Shown: positions 1 through 8,766, counted from the stretch's first letter. The stretch is DNA of 64,000 bases from Streptomyces sp. MRC013 (GCF_023614235.1 NZ_CP094264.1:558001-622000), one strand, 5' to 3'. Notes: generated by a model from the sequence alone, not told the origin. Program-made: numbers and translations.

Positions 1-575
1 GGGCGCTGCGCGACGTGTTCGGCGAGTTCCGCGCGCCGACCGGCGTCTCGTCCGCCCCCGTGGCGGTGCCGGCCGAGGAGGGGACCCCGCTCGCGGCCGT
101 CCGGGAGAAGACCGCCCGGACGGCCGCCGAGCTGGGCGCGGGACGGCTGCGGCTGCTGGTCGGCAAGCCGGGCCTGGACGGGCACTCCAACGGCGCCGAG
201 CAGATCGCCGTACGGGCCAGGGACGCCGGCTTCGAGGTGGTCTACCAGGGCATCCGGCTGACGCCCGGGCAGATCGTGGACGCCGCGCTCGCCGAGGACG
301 TGCACTGCGTGGGGCTGTCCGTCCTGTCGGGCTCGCACGCCGAGCTGGTACCGGACGTGCTGGAGCGGCTGCGCGGCGCCGGCGCCGCCGACGTCCCGGT
401 CGTCGTCGGCGGGATCATCCCCCCCGCCGACGCCGCCGGGCTGCGGCGCGCGGGGGTGGCCGCCGTCTTCACCCCGAAGGACTTCGGGATCACCCGGATC
501 ATCGGTCGTATCGTCGACGAGATCCGCAAAGCCAACAAGCTCGCCCCCCTCGAAAGCACGGAGGTCCCCGCATGA
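1..575 (+). CDS. meaA: Ethylmalonyl-CoA mutase (MeaA-type), C-terminal part, 5' end outside window
   Basis: The frame is already open at base 3 and reads ALRDVFGEFRAPTGV, so the start lies upstream of the window. What remains is mostly the C-terminal B12-binding domain of the methylmalonyl-CoA mutase family: the cobalamin motif D-G-H-x-x-G (bases about 178-195), then the SVLSG and VVVGG segments. The MeaA-like linker sequence and the neighbours (malyl-CoA lyase family, MaoC hydratase, acyl-CoA dehydrogenase) point to ethylmalonyl-CoA mutase rather than methylmalonyl-CoA mutase. The enzyme would convert ethylmalonyl-CoA to methylsuccinyl-CoA in acetyl-CoA assimilation, which also supplies polyketide extender units in Streptomyces. 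The exact substrate is inferred from context. Confidence 0.88.
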   Translation, partial: ALRDVFGEFRAPTGVSSAPVAVPAEEGTPLAAVREKTARTAAELGAGRLRLLVGKPGLDGHSNGAEQIAVRARDAGFEVVYQGIRLTPGQIVDAALAEDVHCVGLSVLSGSHAELVPDVLERLRGAGAADVPVVVGGIIPPADAAGLRRAGVAAVFTPKDFGITRIIGRIVDEIRKANKLAPLESTEVPA

Positions 576-646
576 CCCAGACCACGCCGGCCCACCCGTC
601 CCCCGCCCCCGGGGGGAGCGGATCCGCCCCCTCCCCCCTTCCGTGA
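572..646 (+). other. 24-codon reading frame bridging meaA and the lyase gene
   Basis: ATG 572 overlaps the mutase stop (ATGA) and the frame ends at TGA 644-646, overlapping the lyase GTG at 643. The peptide is Pro/Ser/Ala-rich with no recognisable domain. It may be only a chance frame, a coupling device, or the sign of an indel that separates an N-terminal extension from the lyase. A ribosome binding site directly in front of GTG 643 is poor, which keeps coupling possible. Confidence 0.25.
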
Positions 647-1596
647 ACCGGCTGCGCCCCCGCCGCTCCTGCCTGGCGGTGCCGGGCTCGAACCCGCGTT
701 TCCTGGAGAAGGCCCAGGGCCTGGCCGCCGACCAGGTGTTCCTGGACCTGGAGGACGCCTGCGCGCCGCTCGCCAAGCCGGAGGCGCGGCACACGATCGT
801 GAAGTTCCTCAACGAGGGCGACTGGACCGGCAAGACCCGCGTGGTGCGGGTCAACGACTGGACGACCCACTGGACGTACCGGGACGTCGTCACGGTCGTC
901 GAGGGCGCCGGCCAGAACCTCGACTGCGTCATGCTGCCGAAGGTGCAGGACGCCTCGCAGATCGTCGCCCTGGACCTGCTGCTGACGCAGATCGAGAGGA
1001 CGATGGGCTTCGAGGTCGGCCGCATCGGCATCGAGGCGCAGATCGAGAACGCCCGCGGCCTGAACAACGTCGACGAGATCGCGCAGGCGTCGCCGCGCAT
1101 CGAGACGATCGTCTTCGGCCCGGCCGACTTCATGGCGTCGATCAACATGAAGTCGCTGGTGGTCGGCGAGCAGCCGCCCGGCTACCCGGCGGACGCCTAC
1201 CACTACATCCTGATGAAGATCCTGATGGCAGCCCGCGCCAACGGCCTCCAGGCGATCGACGGCCCCTACCTCCAGATCAGGAACGTGGACGGCTTCCGCG
1301 CGGTCGCCGGCCGCGCCGCCGCGCTGGGCTTCGACGGCAAGTGGGTGCTCCACCCCGGCCAGGTCGAGGCGGCCAACGAGGTGTTCTCCCCGTCGCAGGA
1401 GGACTACGACCACGCCGAGCTGATCCTGGACGCGTACGAGTACCACACGTCCGAGGCGGGCGGCAGGAAGGGCTCCGCGATGCTCGGCGACGAGATGATC
1501 GACGAGGCCAGCCGCAAGATGGCCCTGGTCGTCGCGGGCAAGGGCCGGGCCGCCGGGATGCGGCGCACCGGCACGTTCGAGATCCCGGGGGCGTGA
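643..1596 (+). CDS. HpcH/HpaI aldolase family, malyl-CoA/beta-methylmalyl-CoA lyase or malyl-CoA thioesterase
   Basis: This 317-residue protein begins with LRPRRSCLAVPGSNPRFLEKA, the usual start of the CitE-like lyase family, and keeps the acidic metal/substrate region IEAQIENARGL and the FGPADF motif. In ethylmalonyl-CoA operons this family cleaves beta-methylmalyl-CoA to glyoxylate and propionyl-CoA, or hydrolyses malyl-CoA. The two activities cannot be told apart here. The chosen start is GTG 643, because family homology begins immediately after it. That GTG overlaps the stop of a 24-codon reading frame opening at 572, which overlaps the mutase stop, so translational coupling is possible. 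The stop overlaps a candidate GTG of the next gene. Confidence 0.85.
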   Translation: MNRLRPRRSCLAVPGSNPRFLEKAQGLAADQVFLDLEDACAPLAKPEARHTIVKFLNEGDWTGKTRVVRVNDWTTHWTYRDVVTVVEGAGQNLDCVMLPKVQDASQIVALDLLLTQIERTMGFEVGRIGIEAQIENARGLNNVDEIAQASPRIETIVFGPADFMASINMKSLVVGEQPPGYPADAYHYILMKILMAARANGLQAIDGPYLQIRNVDGFRAVAGRAAALGFDGKWVLHPGQVEAANEVFSPSQEDYDHAELILDAYEYHTSEAGGRKGSAMLGDEMIDEASRKMALVVAGKGRAAGMRRTGTFEIPGA

Positions 1597-1601
1597 GGCG
1601 G

Positions 1602-2166
1602 ATGCAGTTCGGACGCACCTACGAGGAGTTCGAGGTCGGGGCGGTCTACAAGCACTGGCCCGGGAAGACGGTCACCGAGTACGACGACCACCTCTTCTGC
1701 CTCCTCACGATGAACCACCACCCGCTCCACCTGGACGCGCACTACGCGCAGGGGACGACCGACTTCGGGAGGAACGTCGTCGTCGGGAACTACGTGTACT
1801 CGCTGCTGCTGGGCATGTCGGTGCCGGACGTCTCCGGCAAGGCCATCGCCAACCTGGAGATCGAGTCGCTGCGGCACGTGGCGCCGACCTTCCACGGCGA
1901 CACGGTCTACGGCGAGACGACGGTCCTGGGCAAGCGGCCGTCGAGGTCGAAGGACGACCGCGGGATCGTCCACGTCGAGACCAGGGGGGTACAAGCAGGA
2001 CGGCACGCTCGTGTGCGTCTTCCGCCGCAAGGTGATGGTCCCCACCGCGACGTACGTCGAGGAGCGCGGCGGCGAGCAGCCCGGCCGTCCGCCCGTCTCC
2101 CACCCCCGACCGGCGCCCCCGCGGGCCGGCACCCTTCATTCGGAACCGAAGGCGCAGGAGGAGTAG
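1602..2166 (+). pseudogene. MaoC-family hydratase (mesaconyl-CoA hydratase-like), frameshifted
   Basis: From ATG 1602 the protein reads as a MaoC/hot-dog hydratase (MQFGRTYEEFEVGAVYKHW at the N-terminus, then the NHHPLHLDAHYA and FGRNVVVGNY segments). It continues normally to VHVETRG near base 1983. A run of six G at 1984-1989 then shifts the frame. With five G the protein continues YKQDGTLVCVFRRKV and ends at TAG 2164-2166, just before the next gene. As written, the upstream frame instead runs on into the acyl-CoA dehydrogenase, giving a false fusion. In this operon the enzyme would hydrate mesaconyl-CoA to beta-methylmalyl-CoA. The lesion looks like a homopolymer miscall. Confidence 0.8.
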
Positions 2167-2168
2167 CC

Positions 2169-3374
2169 ATGGCCCGACTGGCGCAGACGCACGGCCTCAC
2201 CGACGTCCAGCAGGAGATCGTCTCCACCGTCCGGGACTTCGTCGACAAGGAGATCATCCCGGTCGCGACCGCGCTGGAGCACCGGGACGAGTACCCCCAG
2301 GAGATCGTCGACGGGCTCAGGGAGCTGGGCCTGTTCGGCCTGATGATCCCCGAGGAGTACGGGGGCCTGGGCGAGTCGCTCCTGACCTACGCGCTGTGCG
2401 TGGAGGAGATCGCCCGCGGCTGGATGTCCGTGTCGGGCATCGTCAACACCCACTTCATCGTCGCGTACATGATCAAGCAGCACGGCACGCGGGAGCAGAA
2501 GGACGCGTTCCTGCCGCGGATGGCGACCGGCGAGGTGCGCGGCGCGTTCTCGATGTCGGAGCCGGGCCTCGGCTCGGACGTGTCGGCCATCACGTCGAGG
2601 GCGGTGCGGGACGGCGACGGCTACGTCCTGGACGGCCAGAAGATGTGGCTGACCAACGGCGGCACGTCCACCCTGGTGGCCGTACTGGTCCGGAGTGACG
2701 AAGGACACCCCGGGGGAACGGCCCCGCACAGGTCGATGACGACGTTCCTGGTGGAGAAGGAACCGGGCTTCGGCGAGGTCCGGCCGGGCCTCACCATCCC
2801 CGGCAAGATCGACAAGATGGGTTACAAGGGGGTCGACACCACCGAGCTGGTCATGGAGGGGCTGCGCGTTCCGGCCGACCGCGTCCTGGGCGGGACCACC
2901 GGCCGGGGCTTCTACCAGATGATGGACGGCGTGGAGGTCGGCCGGGTGAACGTGGCGGCCCGCGGCTGCGGTGTCGCCCAGCGCGCCTTCGAGCTGGGCG
3001 TGGAGTACGCCCAGCAGCGCCGCACCTTCGGCAAGCCGATCGCCCAGCATCAGGCGATTCAGTTCAAATTGGCTGAAATGGCTACCAAAGTAGAGGCTGC
3101 TCATGCCATGATGGTCAACGCGGCTCGCAAAAAGGACTCAGGGGAGCGAAACGACCTCGAAGCAGGCATGGCCAAGTACCTGGCCTCCGAGTACTGCAAG
3201 GAGGTCGTGGAGGACGCCTTCCGCATCCACGGGGGCTACGGGTTCTCCAAGGAGTACGAGATCGAGCGCCTCTACCGGGAGGCACCGATGCTGCTCATCG
3301 GTGAAGGCACCGCCGAGATCCAGAAAATGATCATCGGCAGGCGCCTGCTCGAGGAGTACCGGGTCCAGAGCTGA
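2169..3374 (+). CDS. Acyl-CoA dehydrogenase, probable methylsuccinyl-CoA dehydrogenase
   Basis: A 401-residue acyl-CoA dehydrogenase, complete in length, starting at ATG 2169 behind a strong GGAGGAG site. It has the FAD/acyl-CoA signatures: FSMSEPGLGSDVSAI in the middle, KMWLTNGG, the C-terminal RTFGKPIAQHQAIQF region and IHGGYGFSKEYEIERLYREA with the GEGTAEIQ ending. Position in the ethylmalonyl-CoA operon suggests oxidation of methylsuccinyl-CoA to mesaconyl-CoA, with electrons passed to an electron transfer flavoprotein. Specificity is inferred from neighbours only. A hairpin 20 bases downstream probably ends the operon. Confidence 0.86.
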   Translation: MARLAQTHGLTDVQQEIVSTVRDFVDKEIIPVATALEHRDEYPQEIVDGLRELGLFGLMIPEEYGGLGESLLTYALCVEEIARGWMSVSGIVNTHFIVAYMIKQHGTREQKDAFLPRMATGEVRGAFSMSEPGLGSDVSAITSRAVRDGDGYVLDGQKMWLTNGGTSTLVAVLVRSDEGHPGGTAPHRSMTTFLVEKEPGFGEVRPGLTIPGKIDKMGYKGVDTTELVMEGLRVPADRVLGGTTGRGFYQMMDGVEVGRVNVAARGCGVAQRAFELGVEYAQQRRTFGKPIAQHQAIQFKLAEMATKVEAAHAMMVNAARKKDSGERNDLEAGMAKYLASEYCKEVVEDAFRIHGGYGFSKEYEIERLYREAPMLLIGEGTAEIQKMIIGRRLLEEYRVQS

Positions 3375-3393
3375 TTGCGGGTTTTGGGGCGAT

Positions 3394-3437
3394 ACGACCG
3401 CGAAGAAGATCACATCCGGTCATCTTCTTCCGGTCGT
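3394..3437 (+). terminator. Long hairpin after the ethylmalonyl-CoA operon
   Basis: The arms ACGACCG-C-GAAGAAGAT (3394-3410) and ATCTTCTTC-CGGTCGT (3422-3437) pair over 16 bases with a single bulged C, around an 11-base loop. It lies 20 bases past the dehydrogenase stop and 107 bases before psd. There is no clear T-tract, as is usual for Streptomyces terminators. Confidence 0.65.
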
Positions 3438-3544
3438 CGACTCCGCTTCTGGCTTGCCCAGTTGCGGCCCGCAACCGATAGCATCGCCGAAGAGCCGCCG
3501 TCCCCCGTTCCCGAGCGCGGCATCACCCGCTACGAAGGTCATCC

Positions 3545-4201
3545 ATGCCCCACAGCCAAACCTCTGCACCTCGCGTCAGCCTCACCGGCGTACGCCTCGC
3601 GCGCGGAGCATCGCCGTGGCTTCTGCCGACCGTCGCCACCGCAGCAGCAAGCCTCGTCCGCGCGCGCCGCTCCCGGCGTGCCGCGGCGATCGCCGTCCCG
3701 ACCACCGCGCTCGCGGCCGGCATGCTGTGGTTCTTCCGCGACCCCGAGCGCGAGATCGCGCAGGGCAGGGTCATTTCGCCCGCCGACGGGGTGGTGCAGA
3801 GCATCATGCCGTGGAAGGACGGGCGCACCCGCGTCGCCATCTTCATGAGCCCGCTGAACGTCCACGTCAACCGCGCCCCGCTGGCGGGCACGGTGACGTC
3901 CGTGGAGCACATCCCGGGCGGTTTCGTGCCGGCGTTCAACAAGGAGAGCGAGAACAACGAGCGCGTCGTCTGGCACTTCGACACGGAGCTCGGCGACATC
4001 GAGATGGTGCAGATCGCCGGCGCCGTGGCCCGGCGCATCGTGCCGTACCTGCCGCAGGGCGCCAAGGTCGAGCAGGGTGACCGGATCGGTCTGATCCGCT
4101 TCGGCTCGCGGGTCGACGTCTACCTCCCGGAAGGTGTGGACGTCGCCGTCGAGGTCGGCCAGACCACGACCGCGGGGGTGACTCGCATTGACCGTGATTG
4201 A
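3545..4201 (+). CDS. psd: Phosphatidylserine decarboxylase proenzyme
   Basis: This 218-residue protein of the short Psd class decarboxylates phosphatidylserine to phosphatidylethanolamine at the membrane. It has an N-terminal Arg-rich stretch and a hydrophobic segment (about residues 45-62), the WFFRDPER motif, SPADGVV and FMSPLNVHVNRAP. Near the C-terminus is RFGSR, whose Ser is expected to become the pyruvoyl cofactor after self-cleavage at Gly-Ser. The gene overlaps the following phosphatidylserine synthase, so the two steps are co-translated. Confidence 0.93.
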   Translation: MPHSQTSAPRVSLTGVRLARGASPWLLPTVATAAASLVRARRSRRAAAIAVPTTALAAGMLWFFRDPEREIAQGRVISPADGVVQSIMPWKDGRTRVAIFMSPLNVHVNRAPLAGTVTSVEHIPGGFVPAFNKESENNERVVWHFDTELGDIEMVQIAGAVARRIVPYLPQGAKVEQGDRIGLIRFGSRVDVYLPEGVDVAVEVGQTTTAGVTRIDRD

Positions 4202-5054
4202 GCCCGAGCGGCCGGCCGACTGGGTCGCCGACGGCCAGACGGACGCCGAGGAGCAGGAGGAGATGCCCCTGTCGCTGCGCCTGTCGATAGCCGACACGCT
4301 CACGCTGGGCAACGCCACCTGCGGTTTCATGGCGGTGTACTTCACCACCACCGGCATCCTCATCCCGCACCTCATGGGCAGCGAAGAGACCGGCATGGCC
4401 CGGCACTCCGCGGCGACGGCCGTGATACTGATGCTGTGCGCGGCGATCTTCGACCTGTTCGACGGCCTCGTGGCGCGCAAGCTCCGCTCGTCGCCGATGG
4501 GCGCCGAGCTGGACAACCTGTCGGACCTGATCAGCTTCGGCCTGGCCCCGGCGTACTTCGTCCTGGTGTACGGGATGGTCGCGGACGACGCGCACCAGCG
4601 GGTGTCCGCGGTCGCGGCGATCGTGGTGCTGCTCGCCGTCGTGATGCGGCTGGCGAGGTTCTCGGTCGTGACGATGAAGGACGGCATGTTCCAGGGCATG
4701 CCGAGCCCGTTCGGCGCGCTGACCGTCGTGTCGATCGTGCTGCTGGAGCTGCCGTTCGTCCCGACGCTGCTGGCGATCGTCGGGACGGCGTGGCTGATGG
4801 TGAGCCGGGTCGAGTACCCCAAGCCGCGGGGCGTCCTCGCGGTGGCGATGCTGAGCTGGATCGTGGGCGCGATGGCCATGCTGGCGGCGTGGGCGTTCGA
4901 CGCCCCGGGCGGCCAGCTGCTGCTCCAGACGGGTTGCGCGCTGCAGGTCGTGCTGGGCGCGGTGATCCCGCTCTTCGCGACCGCGCGGCGGGTGAACACC
5001 TTCCGCGACCACCGGCGCGAGAGCCGGGAGGCGCGTGCGGCGCAGCTGCCGTAG
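4188..5054 (+). CDS. pssA: CDP-diacylglycerol-serine O-phosphatidyltransferase
   Basis: A 288-residue membrane protein that makes phosphatidylserine from CDP-diacylglycerol and serine, the substrate of the preceding decarboxylase. It carries the complete CDP-alcohol phosphatidyltransferase motif DG-x2-AR-x8-G-x3-D-x3-D (DGLVARKLRSSPMGAELDNL...D) followed by several membrane helices. The start is TTG 4188 or GTG 4194; both overlap the end of psd by 8-14 bases. I list TTG because related Streptomyces proteins begin with TVIEPE. The C-terminus is basic. Confidence 0.92.
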   Translation: MTVIEPERPADWVADGQTDAEEQEEMPLSLRLSIADTLTLGNATCGFMAVYFTTTGILIPHLMGSEETGMARHSAATAVILMLCAAIFDLFDGLVARKLRSSPMGAELDNLSDLISFGLAPAYFVLVYGMVADDAHQRVSAVAAIVVLLAVVMRLARFSVVTMKDGMFQGMPSPFGALTVVSIVLLELPFVPTLLAIVGTAWLMVSRVEYPKPRGVLAVAMLSWIVGAMAMLAAWAFDAPGGQLLLQTGCALQVVLGAVIPLFATARRVNTFRDHRRESREARAAQLP

Positions 5055-5069
5055 GCGGACGGACGGGCC

Positions 5070-5102
5070 GAGGGGCCGGGTGCGACGCGCACCCGGCCCC
5101 TC
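5070..5102. terminator. Perfect 15-bp hairpin between pssA and the convergent glycerate kinase gene
   Basis: GAGGGGCCGGGTGCG (5070-5084) and CGCACCCGGCCCCTC (5088-5102) are perfectly complementary around a 3-base loop. The two flanking genes converge here, so it may serve both strands. Confidence 0.75.
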
Positions 5103-5172
5103 GCCGTACGCCCGCGACCGTACGGCCCCGGCGGGCGGGCCCGCCGTCGGCGGCGGGGCGGCCGGGCGGGCG

Positions 5173-6327
5173 TCAGCCCAGGAGGTCGCGTGCGATGCCC
5201 GCCGCGACCCGCTCCAGGAGGGGACCCGCCTCGGCGACGCACGCGGCCGGGTCCGGCTCCAGGTCGGTGAGGGGGTAGGCGCGGCGGATGCCCACCCGCC
5301 CCAGGGCCTCCGGGGACAGCGCCAGGCGGCCGCAGACCGCGACGGTCCCGACCCCGGCCGCGCGCGCCGCCGCGGCGACCCCCGCCGGGGCCTTGCCGCG
5401 CAGGGTCTGCTCGTCGAGGGAGCCCTCCCCGGTGATCACGAGGGTGGCCCGGTCCAGGGCGCCGGTGAAGCCCAGGAGGTCCAGCATCACCTCGATGCCG
5501 GGGCGGAAGACCGCTCCGAGGCCGACCAGGGCGCCGTAGCCGACGCCGCCCGCGCCGCCCGCGCCCGGCGCGGCGGCCGCCTCGGCGGCGCGCGGGCCCA
5601 TGGCGCCCGCCAGCACCTCGACGTACCGCACGAGCGCCGCGTCCAGGACCTCCACGTCCTCCCCCGTCGCGCCCTTCTGCGGCCCGAAGACCGCCGGGGC
5701 GCCCTCCGGGCCGGTCAGCGGGTTGTCGACGTCACCGGCGAGCACCAGCTCCGCGTCGGCGAAGCGCGGATCCAGCCGCGACAGGTCGGCGGCGGCCAGG
5801 TCGCGCAGGCCGCCGCCGCCCGGTCCGACGGGCCGGCCGTCCGCGTCCTGGAAGCGCGCGCCGAGCGCGGCGAGCATGCCGGCGCCGCCGTCGGTCGTGG
5901 CGCTGCCGCCGACACCCAGGACGAGGGTGCGGGCCCCGGCGTCGAGCGCGGCGCGCAGCAGCTCCCCCGAGCCGTACGAGGTGGCCGTGAGGGGGGCGAG
6001 GACGCCCGCGGGCAGCCGCCGCAGACCGGACGCCTCCGCCATCTCCACGACCGCCGTACCGCCGCGCAGGGCGAACGCCGCCGCCACGGGCGCCCCGAGC
6101 GGGCCGGTCACGCGGACCTCGCGGCGTTCGAACCCGGCCGCCACCGCGGCCTCGACCGTGCCGTCGCCGCCGTCCGCGACGGGCAGCGCCTCCACCCGGA
6201 GGTCCGGGACGACGCTCCGTAGCCCCGCCGTCACCCGCTCCGCGACCTGCCCGGCCGTGAGGGAGCCCTTGAACTTGTCGGCCGCCACGAGCACGTGGGC
6301 GGCTCCCGCGACCGCTCCGTCCGCCAT
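5173..6327 (-). CDS. Glycerate 2-kinase (GarK/GlxK family)
   Basis: The 384-residue protein matches the GlxK-type glycerate kinase family: VLVAADKFKGSLTA at the N-terminus, ALPVADGGDGT, LVLGVGGSATTDGGAGML, FGPQKGAT and the C-terminal VITGEGSLDEQTLRGKAP. It phosphorylates D-glycerate to 2-phosphoglycerate, linking glyoxylate or sugar-acid catabolism to glycolysis. This may connect to the glyoxylate released by the ethylmalonyl-CoA pathway nearby. The start at 6327 follows a GAGGGG site; an in-frame ATG seven codons upstream is an alternative. It is divergent from the BCCT transporter. Confidence 0.9.
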   Translation of the reverse strand: MADGAVAGAAHVLVAADKFKGSLTAGQVAERVTAGLRSVVPDLRVEALPVADGGDGTVEAAVAAGFERREVRVTGPLGAPVAAAFALRGGTAVVEMAEASGLRRLPAGVLAPLTATSYGSGELLRAALDAGARTLVLGVGGSATTDGGAGMLAALGARFQDADGRPVGPGGGGLRDLAAADLSRLDPRFADAELVLAGDVDNPLTGPEGAPAVFGPQKGATGEDVEVLDAALVRYVEVLAGAMGPRAAEAAAAPGAGGAGGVGYGALVGLGAVFRPGIEVMLDLLGFTGALDRATLVITGEGSLDEQTLRGKAPAGVAAAARAAGVGTVAVCGRLALSPEALGRVGIRRAYPLTDLEPDPAACVAEAGPLLERVAAGIARDLLG

Positions 6328-6439
6328 CCCCGCACCCCTCGCCGTCATCCGGGCGGCCGCGCCGGGGCTGCCCCGTCCGGAGCCCCCGACGGCGCGCCGC
6401 CCCTCCGTGTGCCGCCGTTCCTCACCATAGTGGGGCGCC

Positions 6440-8143
6440 ATGAGCACGGACCCGCCGCCGCCCGCCCCTCCCCCCGAGCACCCCTCCGGGCCCTCGCCGG
6501 ACCGCGCCGTCGTGGCGGTCGGCTTCACCACCGTCCTCGTCCTGGTGCTGTGGGCCTGGCTGGGTGGGGGGTCCTTCGCCGGCGCGTCGTCCGCGGGCCT
6601 GGCCTGGGTCCTGGGCAACTTCGGCTGGCTGTTCGTGGTGGCCGCCGACGTCTTCCTGGTCCTGTGCCTGGTGATCGCGGTCGGCCGGTTCGGCCGGATC
6701 CGGCTGGGCGCGGACGACTCCCGGCCGGAGTTCGGCGACCTCGCGTGGATCGCGATGATGTTCAGCGCCGGCATGGGCATCGGGCTGATGTTCTACGGGG
6801 TCGGGGAGCCGCTCGCCCACTACCTGTCCCCGCCGCCGGCGACCGGGGTGCGCGCCGAGTCGGCCGAGGCGGCCCGCGCGGCGATGGAGTACTCGTTCTT
6901 CCACTGGACGCTCACCCCGTGGGCGATCTACGGCGTCGTCGGGCTCGCCCTGGCCTACGCGGGTTTCCGCAAGGGGCGCGGGAACCGGCTGAGCGCGGCG
7001 TTCGTGCCGCTGCTCGGCGCCCGGCGGGCGGAGTCCTGGCCGGGCCGGCTGATCGACCTGCTCGCGGTGTTCGCGACGGTGTTCGGCACGGCGACCAGTC
7101 TGGGCCTGGGCGCGCTGCAGGTGGCCGAGGGCCTGGAGCTGACGACCGGGGTGGCGGCGGGCCGCACGACGCAGCTGGTGGTGATCGCGGTGCTGTCGGC
7201 GGCGTTCGTGGCGTCGGCCTTCTCCGGGCTGCATCGGGGTGTCAAGTGGCTGTCGACGCTGAACATCACGCTCGCGGCGGCGCTGGCGGTGTTCGTCTTC
7301 CTCATCGGGCCGACCGTGTACGTCCTCGACTCGATCCCGGCGTCGATCGGCGGCTACCTGCAGGATCTGCTGCCGATGGCGACCCGCACGGGCGCGTTCT
7401 CCGACCGCGCGTGGCTGGGGACGTGGACGATCTTCTACTGGGCGTGGTGGCTGTCGTGGGCCCCGTTCGTGGGGACGTTCATCGCCCGGATCTCGCGCGG
7501 CCGGACGGTCCGCGAGTTCCTGACCGGGGTGCTGCTGGTGCCGAGCGGCGCGACGGTCTTCTGGTTCTGCGTGATGGGCGGTTCGGCGCTGCGCCTGCAG
7601 TCGACCGGAGCCGCGGACCTGGCGGGCGCCGCGCGGGAGGGGGCGGAGGCCTCGCTGTTCGCGATGCTGGACGCGCTGCCGGCCGGGACGGTCACGTCGT
7701 TCGCGGCGATGGTGCTGGTGATGACGTACTTCGTGACGAGCGCGGACTCGGCGTCGCTGGTGATGGGCTCGCTGACCAGCCGGGGCGCGCTGCACCCGCC
7801 GACGTGGCTGGTGGTGGGCTGGGGCGTGCTGATGGCGGTGGTCGCGGCGGTGCTGCTGGTGGTCGGCGGCCTCGGTTCCCTGCAGACGGCGACGATCCTG
7901 GTGGCGCTGCCGTTCGTGGCCGTGATGCTCTGCCTGTGCTGGGCGCTGCTGAAGGAGCTGCGGGCGGACCCGGGCGCCGGCCCGGCGCGCAACCCCGCGC
8001 CGCACGGGCTGCGCGACGTCGTGCGGGCGATGGCCGGCGACACGGTGACGGAGCGGGCGCCGGCGCGCCACCACCGGCTGCGGCGCGCGGCGCGGGCGCG
8101 CAGCGGGACGGGAGACGGTGCGGGTCCCGGCGGCACGGAGTGA
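6440..8143 (+). CDS. BCCT-family glycine betaine/choline/carnitine transporter
   Basis: A 567-residue transporter with about 12 membrane helices and a Pro-rich N-terminal tail. It has the BCCT signature around the Trp-rich segment FYWAWWLSWAPFVGTFIAR and the conserved MFSAGMGIGLMFYGVGEP. Such proteins take up quaternary ammonium compatible solutes with sodium or protons under osmotic stress. A basic cytoplasmic C-terminal tail of about 60 residues could act as an osmosensor, as in BetP, but this is only an analogy. The gene is divergent from glycerate kinase and followed directly by a palindromic terminator. Confidence 0.92.
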   Translation: MSTDPPPPAPPPEHPSGPSPDRAVVAVGFTTVLVLVLWAWLGGGSFAGASSAGLAWVLGNFGWLFVVAADVFLVLCLVIAVGRFGRIRLGADDSRPEFGDLAWIAMMFSAGMGIGLMFYGVGEPLAHYLSPPPATGVRAESAEAARAAMEYSFFHWTLTPWAIYGVVGLALAYAGFRKGRGNRLSAAFVPLLGARRAESWPGRLIDLLAVFATVFGTATSLGLGALQVAEGLELTTGVAAGRTTQLVVIAVLSAAFVASAFSGLHRGVKWLSTLNITLAAALAVFVFLIGPTVYVLDSIPASIGGYLQDLLPMATRTGAFSDRAWLGTWTIFYWAWWLSWAPFVGTFIARISRGRTVREFLTGVLLVPSGATVFWFCVMGGSALRLQSTGAADLAGAAREGAEASLFAMLDALPAGTVTSFAAMVLVMTYFVTSADSASLVMGSLTSRGALHPPTWLVVGWGVLMAVVAAVLLVVGGLGSLQTATILVALPFVAVMLCLCWALLKELRADPGAGPARNPAPHGLRDVVRAMAGDTVTERAPARHHRLRRAARARSGTGDGAGPGGTE

Positions 8144-8146
8144 CGG

Positions 8147-8174
8147 CCGGGGTCCGGGGCGCCCCGGACCCCGG
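8147..8174. terminator. Perfect palindrome after the BCCT gene
   Basis: CCGGGGTCCGGGGC is followed at once by its exact complement (8147-8174), a 28-base perfect palindrome just past the stop codon. It can fold only with a few unpaired loop bases, as typical GC-rich terminators do. Confidence 0.7.
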
Positions 8175-8280
8175 TGAGGCGGGAGGCTCCGGGCCGGCCG
8201 TCCGGGGACGCTCACGGCCCGGCGGTCGGCCGCCGGGCCGGGGTGCGCGGGTCCGGCGGAACGGCGCCGGTGCTCCGGCC

Positions 8281-8676
8281 CTACGAGGGGAAGCCGGCAC
8301 CCTGCCTGGCGTACACCCTCATCGCCTCGCCCAGGAAGTCGACCATCCGGGGGTGGTAGGAGTTGTGGAACTCCCTCATGGGGCCGTTCTCCGCGTAGAA
8401 GAGCGCCATGCCGGCGTACGCCTCCCTGCTGGGGGTGTAGAAGCGGCAGGCTATCTCGAAGTGCCTGTGGACGAGTTCCTGGATGTGCCGGTCCTCCGGC
8501 AGCGAGCCGTCCAGGTGGGTCGCGAGCTCCTTGTAGAGGACGTCCCAGTCCCGGTGGACCCGGTCCCGGTCCACGTGTCCCCAGTCGTCGGTCTCGGAGA
8601 GGCTCCGGGCTTGCTCCCTGGCCAGTGCCTGCCGACACTCGTCCGCGTACTGCTCGTCCATGGCACCGGACCTCAT
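8281..8676 (-). CDS. Stand-alone TipAS-domain protein
   Basis: A 131-residue soluble helical protein resembling the TipAS antibiotic-recognition domain: DWDVLYKELATHLDG, then HRHFEIACRFYTPSREAYAGMALFY, then a C-terminal PRMVDFLGEAMRVYAR helix. TipAS domains in TipA/SkgA regulators bind thiopeptides and multidrug ligands, but this protein lacks the MerR DNA-binding half. The start at 8676 is set by a GAAGGAGA site six bases upstream; the open frame extends further upstream but that part looks non-coding. It might sequester drugs or be an orphan sensor; function is not proven. Confidence 0.75.
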   Translation of the reverse strand: MRSGAMDEQYADECRQALAREQARSLSETDDWGHVDRDRVHRDWDVLYKELATHLDGSLPEDRHIQELVHRHFEIACRFYTPSREAYAGMALFYAENGPMREFHNSYHPRMVDFLGEAMRVYARQGAGFPS

Positions 8677-8766
8677 GTCTCTCCTTCGCCGCCTGTGCCG
8701 GGGGTCCCCGAGGGCGGCCGCCCCGCCGGCAGTGATCCACTGCCGGTCCAGGCGGAACAGTGGCAC

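Noticed and set aside
1341..3374. A single 677-residue MaoC-acyl-CoA dehydrogenase fusion protein
   Set aside because: The middle of the frame is Arg/Pro-rich noise, and removing one G at 1984-1989 restores a normal MaoC end while the dehydrogenase has its own strong ribosome binding site.
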